Assembly: GCA_048213135.1 (NCBI GenBank)
Contig: PS015071.1
Coordinates: forward strand, 1-26,030
DNA: 26,030 nt
From: Reclinomonas americana ATCC 50394
Taxonomy: Eukaryota; Jakobida; Jakobea; Jakobida
Direction: 5' to 3'
Shown piece after piece: positions 1 to 9,082 of the stretch. The position numbers were made by a program, and so were the translations under genes. The notes beneath the pieces were generated by a model, which worked only from the letters and a program-made list of their open reading frames with translations, did not search any database and was not told where the DNA came from. The first letter of the stretch is position 1; each line of letters starts with the position of its first letter.

Positions 1-567
1 GTTGTCGTGCACAGAAACCGCGCTCGAGTCCTGGTCGATCACCAGCTGGTCCCTCATCATCACCTTCGCCCCATCCCGCGCAGTCTGCGGCAGCCGCAGC
101 GGGGCCTTCCAGTCCACTGGCAGCGCAGATGCATGTGATTGAAGTACGTGTGCACACAGTCACAAGTCTGTCACTCTCTGTCGTCTCTCTCACACAAACA
201 CACACATACACACGTACAAGCTCGCTCTTGTCCGTCTCTCTCTCTCGCGCACTCTCGCTCTCTCTCTTTCATTCTCCCATTGACACGTCATCTGACACAA
301 GATGCACAGGAGAAGCAAGAACATCTGAGGCGGGTTGTGCAAAGCCTCAGTGAGAAGCTGCACGACGACAGTTCAACGATCGTTGTCTCGGTGTGCTTGC
401 GTCTTTCACTTGCTTGTGTGTGTGTGAATGTGCATCTGACAACTCTCGCGCAGTCGTCGAGTGGCGCGCTTCTTGTCAACACGTTGCTCGGCGTCATCAT
501 CATTCTCCTGCTGTGTATGATATTCTTGTGGAAGCATGTCAATGGTCCGGCGTGGTTCTTGCCGTGA
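1..567 (+). CDS. C-terminal part of a tail-anchored membrane protein (5' end outside window)
   Basis: Three exons are proposed: <1-143, 310-390 and 454-567 (stop TGA 565-567). Both introns are phase 0 (donors GTACGT and GTGTGC, acceptors ACAG and GCAG). Exon 1 reads as a Ser/Pro/Ala-rich linker ending in QMHVIE. Exon 2 encodes a short charged helix (EKQEHLRRVVQSLSEKLHDD) that could form a coiled coil. Exon 3 encodes a hydrophobic segment (about 18 residues around LLGVIIILLLCMIFLW) followed by only ten residues. This order of flexible linker, coiled coil and C-terminal membrane anchor is seen in VAP/MSP-type proteins and in SNAREs, but the diagnostic N-terminal domain lies outside the window, so the family is not assigned. 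The protein probably sits in the ER or another endomembrane with its bulk in the cytosol. Exon 1 is also open on the minus strand. The plus-strand reading is preferred because it joins in frame to the next two exons. Confidence 0.55.
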
Positions 568-692
568 GCCGGGGGGAGGTTGGTGACTGGAGTGAGAGAA
601 ATGAAAATGTGAGGTGGTGTCGGAGAGGCGCAGGTGAGGTGCAGGGAATGGAGGACGCGGATTCTTGTAGGCGACAGGGAGGACGAGAGAGG

Positions 693-802
693 GAGAGCGC
701 AAGGGGCTTTAAGCTGCGCACAGGAGTATTGAAGAGCTTGGCAGGCAGAGAGAAAGAAGGGAGAGAAAGGGCGATTGCATGAGATGTCAGAGAGGACTGC
801 AG

Positions 803-806
<4 letters not shown>
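693..806 (+). repeat. Direct repeat A, copy 1
   Basis: A ~115-bp unit beginning GCGCAAGGGGCTT and ending GCTGCAGCTCA is repeated at 1217-1338 with few mismatches. The two copies flank the 933-1119 gap and its GA tracts, so the gap may hide further copies. Confidence 0.8.
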
Positions 807-865
<59 letters not shown>

Positions 866-932
866 AGGAGGGACGACGAGACGGTACGTAAGGACGCGAC
901 GACGAGAGGAGAGTAGAGCGCGTCGGCGAGGG

Positions 933-1119
933 NNNNNNNNNNNNNNNNNNNNNNNNNNNNNNNNNNNNNNNNNNNNNNNNNNNNNNNNNNNNNNNNNNNN
1001 NNNNNNNNNNNNNNNNNNNNNNNNNNNNNNNNNNNNNNNNNNNNNNNNNNNNNNNNNNNNNNNNNNNNNNNNNNNNNNNNNNNNNNNNNNNNNNNNNNNN
1101 NNNNNNNNNNNNNNNNNNN
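933..1119. other. Assembly gap (187 N)
   Basis: A run of N inside a GA microsatellite. The placement suggests the assembly failed on the repeat. Confidence 0.99.
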
Positions 1120-1143
1120 GAGTAGAGAGAGAGAGAGAGTAGA

Positions 1144-1198
<55 letters not shown>

Positions 1199-1216
1199 AA
1201 GAGAGAGAGAGAAAGA

Positions 1217-1338
1217 GGGAGGGCGCAAGGGGCTTAAAGCTGCGCACAGGAGGATTGAAGAGCTTGGCAGGCAGAGAGAAAGAGGGAAGAGAAAGGACGA
1301 TTGCATGAGAGGTCAGAGACAGGGCTGCAGCTCAAGAG
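1217..1338 (+). repeat. Direct repeat A, copy 2
   Basis: Second copy of the unit at 693-806, sharing for example TGAAGAGCTTGGCAGGCAGA and the GATTGCATGAGA core. Confidence 0.8.
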
Positions 1339-1460
1339 GTGAGCAGAAAGAGAGAGAGAGAGAGAGAAGGGAGAGAAACAGAGGCTTGGCTACATCACGA
1401 GGGGCCACAGCTCAGGAAAGCGAGAGAGAGAGAGAGAGCGCGCGCGCGAGAGAGAAAAGG

Positions 1461-1680
1461 GAGGCAAGAGACTCAGGAGTGTCAGCGACAGAGTACAAAT
1501 GAGGAATACTGGGCGATTGCATGAGGCGGGACACAATGCTGCAGCTGACAAGGTGAAGACACAAAGAAAGAAGGAAGGAAAGAAAGAGGGGAGGCAGGAG
1601 ACTCGGGAGTGTCAGCGACAGAGTACAAGTGAGAAATACTGGGCGTGCATGAGACGGGATACAATGCTGCAGCTGACGAG
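1461..1680 (+). repeat. Direct repeat B, two copies with 130-bp period
   Basis: Positions 1461-1552 and 1591-1680 share blocks such as GTGTCAGCGACAGAGTACAA and ACAATGCTGCAGCTGAC. The units are separated by an AAAG/GGAA-rich spacer. The GCATGAG and GCTGCAGCT cores also occur in repeat A, so both families may derive from one ancestral unit. Confidence 0.75.
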
Positions 1681-1920
1681 GCGACGACTGTAGGAAAGAA
1701 AGAGAAACAGGCTGAGCGATGTAGGCACGAGATGCTGGAGGAAATACAGAGAGGCGAGACGGAGCCGATGCTGAACAGGCGATACAGGCATAACACGGCA
1801 CAGCTCCAAGCAGAGAGGACAGAGAGAGAAAATATAGGGGGAGGAAGAAAAAGAAAGCAGTCGAAGCGAGGAAGGCATCACGAGATGAGGGAAGATATAG
1901 AGGCGAGAGACTGAGCGATT

Positions 1921-2395
1921 GGACGCTGCTCAGGAGCCGAAAACACGCAAACAGCAGAGGTTGGCAGGCAGAAGCAGCAAGTGCAATCCAAGTTCTTCTT
2001 GCCGGGAAGTCCGGTGACAACTCTGTCGCGATTGAGGGGTTTCATACTCTCGTGTTGCTTACGTACTTGTGTTCTCTGCGTGCTTCCCTGCGACGGAGAA
2101 TGTCTTTGATGAGTCGACATCAAACATCGTGTTCGCTCTCGGATCAATGACAAATCGACAGCGGCGATCTGCATCAGCTCCACAACACAGTGAGCTCGAC
2201 GCGCCTGATCAGCTGGCGAAGAGCAGTGTACAAACACACTGTGCTTGCAAAGAGGGTCCGGTTTGATGACATCTGTTCATTCCCAACCGCTTCCCTCTCA
2301 TTCCCCTCTCCCCTCCTCTGCCTCCCCTTCACCTCCCCTCCCTCTCCACCTACACAGTCAAACATCTGTACATTTCTTAAAAAACACAGCACGCT
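1921..2395. other. Intergenic, no supported gene
   Basis: About 475 bp of mixed sequence after the GA-rich block. Open frames of 65 to 119 codons exist on both strands but show no family resemblance and no convincing splice partners. Positions 2280-2360 are a pyrimidine-rich tract on the plus strand. The part next to 2396 is probably the 3' untranslated region of the small membrane-protein gene on the minus strand. Confidence 0.5.
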
Positions 2396-2760
2396 TCAGC
2401 ACATCAATCTCCTCCGCGTCGCCGCATCAATGCTCATCAGCGGGCATCCACCCGACCTCCGCATCTGCACATTGGCAGAGGGCGCATCTTGCTGCATCGC
2501 CTTTTCGTGTTTCCTGCTCTCTGCCTCTGATGCAGGCGCGGCAGTGTTGCTGCTGTTCCACCACACACACAGACGCGCCCATGCGTCCATGGCGTAGGCC
2601 GCCACTCGTCGCCAGCCAATGAGCACGAGCAGTGCGGCCATGGAGAACAAGAGGATCTGCAACATGGAAGGAGAAGGGGGAGTGAGTGGAAAACAGAAGC
2701 AGTGTGACCGTTGCAAAGTTGTGCGCTCTCAATCACCTTGAACGGGCAAGCGGTGACCAT
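2396..2760 (-). CDS. Small single-pass membrane protein, 94 aa, two exons
   Basis: Minus-strand exons are 2760-2737 (MVTACPFK) and 2656-2396 (ends RRRLMC, stop TGA). The 80-bp intron is phase 0, with donor GTGATT and acceptor TTGCAG after a pyrimidine-rich stretch. After splicing, a hydrophobic segment (ILLFSMAALLVLIGW) follows the first eight residues directly. A basic/aromatic stretch and a hydrophilic tail of about 60 residues come next. This looks like a signal anchor, with the tail in the cytosol or lumen. The start codon has an A/C-rich leader (CAACACTACAAACA), typical of a eukaryotic 5' UTR. I recognise no family. The gene is divergent from the WD40 pair to its right. Confidence 0.6.
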
Positions 2761-3124
2761 TGTTTGTAGTGTTGTTGTGTTGTGTTGTTGTGAGAGGGAA
2801 GGAGTTGAGATTGTCTTGGCTCGAGAGAGTGTGTTGGAAATGTGGTGGGTGGACTTGTGGATTTTTTGTCGCCTTTTGTGCGCAATCGATCCGCGATGAT
2901 GGTCGGTTGTACGCTGCAAATTTGCGGTGTTCGGATCATCAAAATCGCGACGCGCGTGATGTCGGACACCAACCAACAGCACGCCGGCTCGCTCTCTGCC
3001 TCTGTATGCAGAGGGCGACGGCAATACACAAGCATGTGTGCACGCGCAGAGCGCCAGCAGTCGCGCCCGATATCGATTTTATTGCTGACGAACAATTTTC
3101 GAATTCGAATTTCGCGACGTCGAA
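2761..3124. promoter_or_regulatory. Intergenic region between divergent genes
   Basis: About 360 bp between the start of the small membrane-protein gene (minus) and the WD40 region (plus). It holds both 5' leaders and presumably both promoters. An AT-rich patch (GAATTCGAATTTCG, near 3100-3118) stands out. No defined promoter motif is identified. Confidence 0.35.
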
Positions 3125-3262
3125 ATGCTTCCGGATCCCGTCCTGGTCGTCGAAGATGATGCCTACATGAGCAGCTCAGATTTCCATGAGTTCCTCCACC
3201 TTACAGCAGGCAGAATAAGAGTTTGTTGGAGTGGATTGGCCAATATCGAAATCTCAATGTGA
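3125..3262 (+). CDS. Short ORF, 45 codons; possible first exon of the following WD40 gene
   Basis: The ATG at 3125 opens a frame beginning MLPDPVLVVEDDAYMSSSDF and ending with TGA at 3260-3262. The composition looks protein-like. If a GTTTGT donor at 3221 is used, residues up to AGRIR would join in phase 0 to TCC-ATG-GCC just after the acceptor at 3562-3564, giving the WD40 protein 33 extra N-terminal residues (32 from this exon plus one serine). Otherwise it is an upstream ORF in the leader. The second gene copy has no matching sequence upstream of about 5027. Transcript data would decide between these options. Confidence 0.3.
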   Translation: MLPDPVLVVEDDAYMSSSDFHEFLHLTAGRIRVCWSGLANIEISM

Positions 3263-3567
3263 CGTCGCGTGCAGAGCGACGCAGACCATCAACAGTAATG
3301 CAACAAGCACCCAAGTGCATCACTACTCTCAGTATCTTCAAGAGTTGTTCTGGAAAGGCATAAGATTGACGGAAAAATCGATCGCGACGTCGACGCTTGT
3401 CCCAGTCGCAATTCTCACTCCTTCCGTCACTGCAGCTGGCACGCAAACGATGAGCGCCAACCAGTGATCGCACGCAAGCTCCACTCAAAGCTGCTCAAGG
3501 AGGTTGCGTGTTTTGTGTGTTTCAATGTTTACACAATCCCTCACTCTCCTTTGACCACTTGCAGTCC

Positions 3568-4924
3568 ATGGCCCACTCTGCACCAGACGAGCTTCAGCGC
3601 GTCGCACTGCCATCGCCTGTGTGTGGCCTCTGCCAATCGTCAGATGGTCGGCTTCTGGCGGCCATCTGTGACGAGCTCCACACCAGAGGGACCATTGTGG
3701 ACTTTTCCAGCACGGCGCCTCCACAACGGCGACTCAATCCCTCGACCATATATGAGTCTTCAGTTCGCTCCATGGCGTGGATTCCGCAACAAGGAGACGA
3801 CGACGGGAGTGCCATTGTGGGTGACTGGGACGGATGCGTCGCTCGTGTGGATCGCAACTGGAGAGTGGCGTGGTCCAGAGACACGTGTAGTGACGAAGTC
3901 GTGAGCGTGTGTCTGTCTCTCGATGGCACCTCGTTTGTGACGGTCGTGCGAAAGGGAACCGTGTGTGCCTGGTCTGTCGACACTGGCGCGCTCTTGTGGA
4001 AGGAGAAGCGGTACATGTCTCCGAAGACCATGGCCTACTCCGCCGCGATAACACGAAACGGCAACGTGCTTGTGACTGTGCGCAACGACGCCTATGTGCT
4101 GCACATCTCCGACGGCCGCGTGCTGCGCAGACTACCGCACCCACTCGGAGCGGTAATGTCGTGCGCCGCATCTCCCGCTGCTGATCTGGTCGCCACAGCC
4201 GCCTCAGATTACCGACTGCGGTTGTGGTCCGTCGTGACGGGGAAACTGCTCCAGACACTGGTGGGCCACACGGACGTGGTGAGCGCGCTGGCATTCTTTC
4301 CCTCGGGGGCGTTCCTTGCAAGCGCGTCGTATGGTGCGTCGGCACACAGTCTTCATTTCTGTCATCGTGATGATGCTGACCTGTGTTCTCCAGATTTCTC
4401 GATTCGCATTTGGTGTGCGTCCACTGGTGAACAGCTGCAGACGTTTATCGGCCATCGTGGTGTGGTGTGTGACCTTCTGGTTTCGAACCTGAATGGCCTG
4501 CCTGTGAGCTGCGCGCAAGACGGAACGATCCGGGTGTGGCAGGCTCCTTCGGCCAAGTATGTCACCCATCTTGCCAAACGGGAGTACGAGGTGACGAAGG
4601 CGGCCCGTGATGTTGTCAGAGTGTTAGCGGCGACGAATGGCAACTACGCGCTGGCATTACTTGTCCTCGACTGCTTCGTCGTGGAGGAAGCTCGAGTTCA
4701 GTTGTGGAACGCCGGCTGCGCACTCGCCGATGCTCACGGTATTCGCACCGATTTGCTACTCAGTGATGCTGTGCTGCCACTCACTTATCTTCGTGTGATG
4801 TGCAGCATGTCCGACTCCCATGCTCCCTCTCGTCGACGTGCCGGCTTCGTCGCAGACTGATCTGCCGGTTGCAGAGGTGCCACCTCATCCTGCCGATAAT
4901 TGCGACAAGTGCACGTGTTTTTGA
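3568..4924 (+). CDS. WD40 beta-propeller protein, copy A (417 aa, three exons)
   Basis: Exons are 3568-4333, 4394-4762 and 4806-4924 (1254 nt, 418 codons with stop). Intron 1 (60 bp, donor GTGCGT) could be read through, but splicing restores a canonical repeat, SASYDFSIRIW. Intron 2 is 43 bp, and splicing gives a Pro-rich tail ending CDKCTCF. Seven to eight WD-type repeats are visible, including DYRLRLWSVVTGKLLQTLVGHTD and DGTIRVWQ. The first repeats are degenerate and lack GH/WD residues. A conserved C-terminal block (NGNYALALLVLDCFVVEEAR) may close the propeller. Such propellers act as protein-interaction scaffolds, and nothing here points to a specific complex. The start is the ATG in AGTCCATGG, directly behind a likely leader-intron acceptor (CACTTGCAG). 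An upstream exon at 3125 is possible. Confidence 0.8.
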
Positions 4925-5343
4925 AGACAATACACCATTCCTAGTATCTCTTGTGTTCACCTACTGCAAGCTGACAGAACTCTATCGCTTCCGCCCAACG
5001 GGGTTGAGCCCCCATTTATGCGACTTTTGCTTGTTTGAGATGGAATCTCGATGTGACGTCGCGTGCAGAGAGACGAAGATCATCAACACTTACACAGCAA
5101 GTACCAGAGTGCATACAACTCCCCTTGTCTTCAAGAGTTGTTCAGGGGAGTCGCAAAGTGGACGGAAAAATCGAGACGTCGACGCTTGTCCCAGTTGCAA
5201 CTCTCACAGCTCCCAGCACGCAAACGATGAGCATCAACGAGTGATTGTCCACAAGTCCTCCACTCGCAGCTGCTCAAGGAGGTTGCATGTTTTGTGTGTG
5301 TTTCAATGTTTACACAATCTCTCACCCCCAAGACCTGCAGTCC
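4925..5343 (+). other. Spacer and duplicated upstream region of WD40 copy B
   Basis: About 100 bp of unique spacer is followed, from roughly 5030, by a copy of the sequence upstream of gene A (3230-3567). It includes the likely leader intron ending ACCTGCAG before the ATG. Upstream short frames in both copies end in a similar peptide (STLVPVA...QTMS), which is explained by the duplication and is not evidence of translation. Confidence 0.6.
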
Positions 5344-6681
5344 ATGACCCGCTCTGCACCAGACGAGCTTCAGCGCGTCACACTGTCGTCACCCGTGTGC
5401 GGCCTCTGCCAATCGTCAGACGGTCGGCGTCTCTGGCGGCCATCTGTGAAGAGGGCGGAGGGACCATTGTGGAATTCACCTGCTCTCGCCCTCCACAACG
5501 GCGAGTCAACCCCTCGACCATCTTCCAGTCTCCAGTGTGCTCCATGGCGTGGATTCCGCAAGGAGACGACGATGGCAGTGCGATTGTGGGTGACTGGGCA
5601 GGGTGTGTCGCCCGTGTGGATGGGAGCTGGAGAGTGGCGTGGGCCAAAGACACCGGCGATGCTGAAGTCGTGAGCGTGTGCGTGTCGCTTGATGGCTCCT
5701 CGTTTGTGACGGTCGTGCGGAAGGCAACCGCATGTGCCTGGTCTGTCGACACTGGCGCTCTCTTGTGGAAAAAGTCGTTTCCTAAGACCACGGCCTACTC
5801 CGCCGTGATAACACGAGACGGCAACGTGCTTGTGACCTTGGACAATGACGCTTACGTGCTGCACATCTCCGACGGCCGTGAGCTGCACAGATTACCGCAT
5901 CCGCTCGGGGAGGCAGCGTCGTGTGCCGCATCTCCCGCTGCTGATCTGGTCGCCACAGCCGCCTCGGATTACCGACTGCGGTTGTGGTCCGTCGTGACGG
6001 GGAAACTGCTGCAGACACTGACAGGCCACACGGACTTGGTGAGCGCGCTGGCATTCTTTCCCTCGGGGGCGTTCCTTGCCAGTGCTTCCTACGGTGCGTC
6101 GGCACATAGTCTTCATTTCTGTCATCGTGATGCTGACCACTGTGCCGCAGACCGCTCGGTTCGCATCTGGTGTCCGTCCACTGGGGAACAACTCCAGCTG
6201 CTCAAGGGCCATCGTGCAGTGGTGTGTGGCCTTTTGATTTCAAACTTGAACGGCCTGCCGGTGAGCTGCGCGCTGGACGGAACGATCCGGGTGTGGCAGA
6301 CCGATTCGGCCAAGTACGAAGTCGAGCTCGCCAAACGGGAGTACGACGTGGCGAAGGCGGCCCGTGATGTTGTCAGAGAACTGGCGGTGTCGGCGAATGG
6401 CAACTACGCCCTGGCATTGCTTGCCCTCGACTGCTTCGTCGTGGAGGACGCCCGAGTTCGGTTGTGGAACGCCGGCTGCGCACTCGCCGATGCTCACGGT
6501 ATTCGCACCGATTTGCTACTCAGTGGTGCTATGCTGCTACTCGCACATCACTGTGTGATAAGCAGCATGTCCGACTCCCATGCTCCCTCTTGTCGACGTG
6601 CCGCGGACTTCGTCGCAACGGCCACCGCCGGTTGCCGCTATGCCACCTTATCCTACCGCACTTTCAACAGCTGGCGTGTGA
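5344..6681 (+). CDS. WD40 beta-propeller protein, copy B, with a 2-nt frameshift (possible pseudogene)
   Basis: Paralogue of the gene at 3568. Exons are 5344-6093, 6151-6522 and 6566-6681, and the total (1238 nt) is not a multiple of three. Near 5428-5434, copy B has GGTCGGCGTCTCTGG where copy A has GGTCGGCTTCTGG, a net gain of 2 nt. This breaks the frame after the first ~29 codons (ending SSDGRR). Downstream the frame is intact to the stop, with both splice sites conserved (57- and 43-bp introns). The spliced tail (TCPTPMLPLVDVP...STAGV) parallels copy A for about 12 residues, then diverges. An internal start at MAWIPQGDDD (about 5545) would give a shorter protein lacking one to two blades. 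Either this is a young pseudogene, an internally initiated protein, or a sequencing error. The frame is otherwise undamaged. Confidence 0.7.
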
Positions 6682-7143
6682 CCCTCTTCGCCGCTGTGCA
6701 GTACCAAAGCCACAAGTACAAATATCGATATATATTACCAGTTGGTATCGCGATCAATATCCTGCTGCTCCACCCTCCCTCCCTCTCTCTCCTCTCCTCC
6801 TCTCCCCACTTTCCGCTACACACCATAAGCATCACTCCACCCACACTCCAAGTTTCTCCGTCGGACCACAATTTGGGACCGGCAATTTCAATCTTTAGTG
6901 CGAGAGAAGGAAAGGCCGTGTCACCTAATAATCAGCTCACTCACGCGGCGGCCTGATTCACCCGCGCGCACACCCACTTTGCTCACACACACCCTCTCCC
7001 GATCCACTCAACAACAACCGCAGTCGTGCTGGTGCGTTCGCTTGTCTTGTCTCAGGCACCAACGCAAAATAATGTCCCAGACTCATCACATTTGAACGCG
7101 CGCAGACTCTCTCTCTCTCTTCCTCTCACGCACACAACCAACC
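6682..7143. promoter_or_regulatory. Intergenic region and 5' leader of the MGC protein gene
   Basis: About 460 bp without a supported gene. It contains an AT-rich stretch (ATATCGATATATATTACC near 6722-6739), a pyrimidine-rich tract (6770-6815) and a CT/CA-rich leader directly before the ATG in AACCATGG. The promoter of the downstream gene is expected here, but no specific motif is claimed. Confidence 0.4.
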
Positions 7144-8878
7144 ATGGGCTGCGTCAGTGGCAAACCTGTAATGGCCAGTGCCGGCACACAATCCAACGAG
7201 CCGCACCACGCCAGCTCGCCCGTCCAACGAGAGCGCATCATTGTCCCGACTGCTGCAGTTCTCAATGCCGTCGCCGCCGGCAGACAAACCCGACAGGCAC
7301 AACAACAGCAACAGCAGCAGTTGCAAGAGCACGTTCATCAGCGTCGTCGTCGTGGCAGCGTGGCCAAGGACAATGATGTCGAGGACAACAACAACAACAG
7401 GTTGGCGCGACACAAGACAGAGGCGGCCTTGGTGACGACACCGTCGACTCCGCGTGGGAGCAGTAGTCGTGTGGGCAGGACACTTTCGTTGCGTTGGCAG
7501 GGAGGCGGTTGGAGAAGTGTTTTGTTTGTTCCGTCTGCATGTATGTGTCGTGAGCGGAAAGCGAGGTGAACTGCAGCACTCACTCTTTGTCGTTGTGTGT
7601 GCAGTGATGTGAAGGCCATTAGCAAGTGCGCGTCATCTCCGTTGCGTTTCCATGATCTGTGTCAGTGTGATGATCATCTTGCTCTTGAAAAGGCAATCTC
7701 TGCCTCCCTTGTTCGAATGCACCCCTTCTCAGCCTCACTCCCTCTAACTCTCTCGCACCTCTGTGCCTCTTCCTCCTCAGTCTCTGTTCAGACAGACTGC
7801 TGCTTGTCCCTTCCTCAGTCGCTTCTTGTTCACATGCTCCTCGTTGTCGATTCTGCCTCAGCCTCCTTTCTTTCTCTTGCACCACTGTGCCTGGTCAGAC
7901 TGACCGATGGCAGCCGCTCTTTGTCTTGTTGAAATGCTTCCTGCTCTGTCGCTCCTCTGCACTCAGACCTCCTCAGTGTCGTTCAGTCCCGCGTTCAGTT
8001 GCAATCCGTGTCACCCTTCTCAGCCTCTCGTTCTCTTCTCTTCTTTTCTTTCCGGCTTTCCACAGTCACTGTTGCACTCGTGTCATTTTTCCTTACCCAG
8101 CCCTCCCCTCTTATCCCTTCATTTCGTTCTGTGTCCTTTTTTCTGCATTCGTGCCTGTCTCTCTTCTCTCGCCTCCCTCCCTCTCCCTTTCTTCCCTCCC
8201 TTCCCCCTTTCCTCCCCTCCCCTTTCTCTCCCCCCTCCCCCCCTTCCCCTTTTCCCTCCCCCTTCACCTCTTCCCTCACTCCCTCCCCCTTTCTCCACCT
8301 CCAGTGTGCGCAACAGAAAACGTGGCACCAGTAGCGGCGACTGTTACGCACCCTCCGTGGCCTCCATGGCCGGCAGCAGCACGATCACCAGCAGCCAGCT
8401 GACGCCAAAGACCGGCAAGCGCAGCGGCGACGGCAGCAGTGGCACGCAGAACCTCGATGCTTCGTACTCGGACAGCGTGCCGACCTCGGTGGACGAGAGC
8501 AGCACAGTGGATATGAACGGATCGGCGCCGCAGTTGACCTCGCGCCGTCCGTCGCTAATCGTGGCCGACATTGCGCGACGCATGCGGTCTGTCTTCCATT
8601 GATTGTGTTTGTCGCACGCAACAGGGTGCTGACTGTGTGTTGCATGGCAGACCGATGGCACAGCGCACCATGTCGGTCTCGGATCTGTCGTCGTTGGTGT
8701 CGAGCAAGGTGTGACGCGCTTATCGTTCTTCTCGCCTTCTCCACCTCTGTCGTCCTCACAAGCAAATCTCCTTGGACAGAGTCTCTGCTCTCCCGGCGTG
8801 CAACGATGCATGGCGGCCGACGAAATGTCGTCGGCGCGGGCGAGTCCGTCGGCATTCCGGGCGGTGAACAGTGTTTAA
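7144..8878 (+). CDS. Low-complexity protein with N-terminal myristoylation/palmitoylation signal (278 aa, five exons)
   Basis: Proposed exons are 7144-7487, 7605-7658, 8305-8586, 8651-8708 and 8780-8878 (837 nt, 279 codons with stop). The N-terminus MGCVSGKP fits an N-myristoylation site at Gly2 with a palmitoylatable Cys3, as in Src-type kinases and plant/protist signalling proteins, so the protein is probably tethered to the inner plasma membrane. The rest is Ser/Thr/Gln/Arg-rich and probably disordered, with a Q-run (QAQQQQQQQLQ) and no enzymatic domain. Exon 2 is 54 nt with phase 2 at both ends, so skipping it keeps the frame. Intron 2 is about 650 bp with a long pyrimidine tract. If the last intron (8709-8779) is retained, the protein ends at SSKV (stop 8712-8714). 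Splicing adds 32 protein-like residues ending AVNSV. Exon 2 and the last exon are the least certain parts. Confidence 0.6.
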
Positions 8879-9082
8879 CTTTCTTTTCGTGCGCGTGTGT
8901 GTGTGGCAAACAAGAAATATCAAGTGTGTGCTTCAAAAAAGAAGACAGGCAGGGGGGAAAAACATTAACGTATTAGTCGCTCTGTGATCAGACCAACACC
9001 CTTCCCTTTCATTCTCTCTCTCATCTCTCACTTTCTCCTCTCTCTCAACAACAAAAAATATATAATCGCGTGTGTGTGGCAC
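8879..9082. other. Convergent intergenic region
   Basis: About 200 bp between the stop of the MGC protein gene (plus) and the stop of the ABC transporter gene (minus). It holds both 3' untranslated regions and is CT/GT-rich with an AACAACAAAAAATATATAA patch near 9048-9064. No gene is seen. Confidence 0.6.

Larger units (their letters stand above)
569..1920. repeat. GA-rich microsatellite and degenerate minisatellite region
   Basis: About 1.35 kb of almost pure purine on the plus strand, dominated by (GA)n tracts near 805-865, 1120-1216, 1348-1372 and 1420-1455. It is interrupted by a gap. Longer, diverged repeat units lie between the GA tracts and are listed separately. Open frames through it on either strand are low-complexity (Ser/Leu or Arg/Glu runs), so I call no gene here. 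Confidence 0.8.
3230..6681 (+). repeat. Tandem segmental duplication (~1.8-kb unit, two copies)
   Basis: Copy 1 is about 3230-4850 and copy 2 about 5030-6610. Homology starts in the upstream region (shared TGTGACGTCGCGTGCAGAG and TCGACGCTTGTCCCAGT) and continues through coding sequence and both introns. It fades after the last exon, where the 3' ends differ. Gene order and orientation are identical, consistent with unequal crossing-over. Confidence 0.9.

Noticed and set aside
1-130. Open minus-strand frame (LPVDWKAPLRLPQTARDG...)
   Set aside because: It is protein-like, but the plus-strand reading joins in frame through two good introns to a coiled coil and membrane anchor. The minus reading has no supported upstream exon.
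539-1306. Long Ser/Leu-rich frames over the GA microsatellite and gap
   Set aside because: These are translations of (CT)n and N. There is no coding signal.
2069-2266. 65-codon plus-strand frame and 119-codon minus-strand frame at 1878-2237
   Set aside because: Neither shows a recognisable domain, splice partners or a convincing leader. Both overlap each other in opposite directions.
5035-5244. Upstream short ORFs with similar ends in both WD40 copies, considered as conserved peptides
   Set aside because: The similarity follows from the DNA duplication, and the two starts and frames differ along most of their length.
4800-6956. Single 718-codon ORF across the second WD40 gene
   Set aside because: It reads through spacer, leader and both introns. 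Only the central part matches the WD40 paralogue, and splicing explains that part better.
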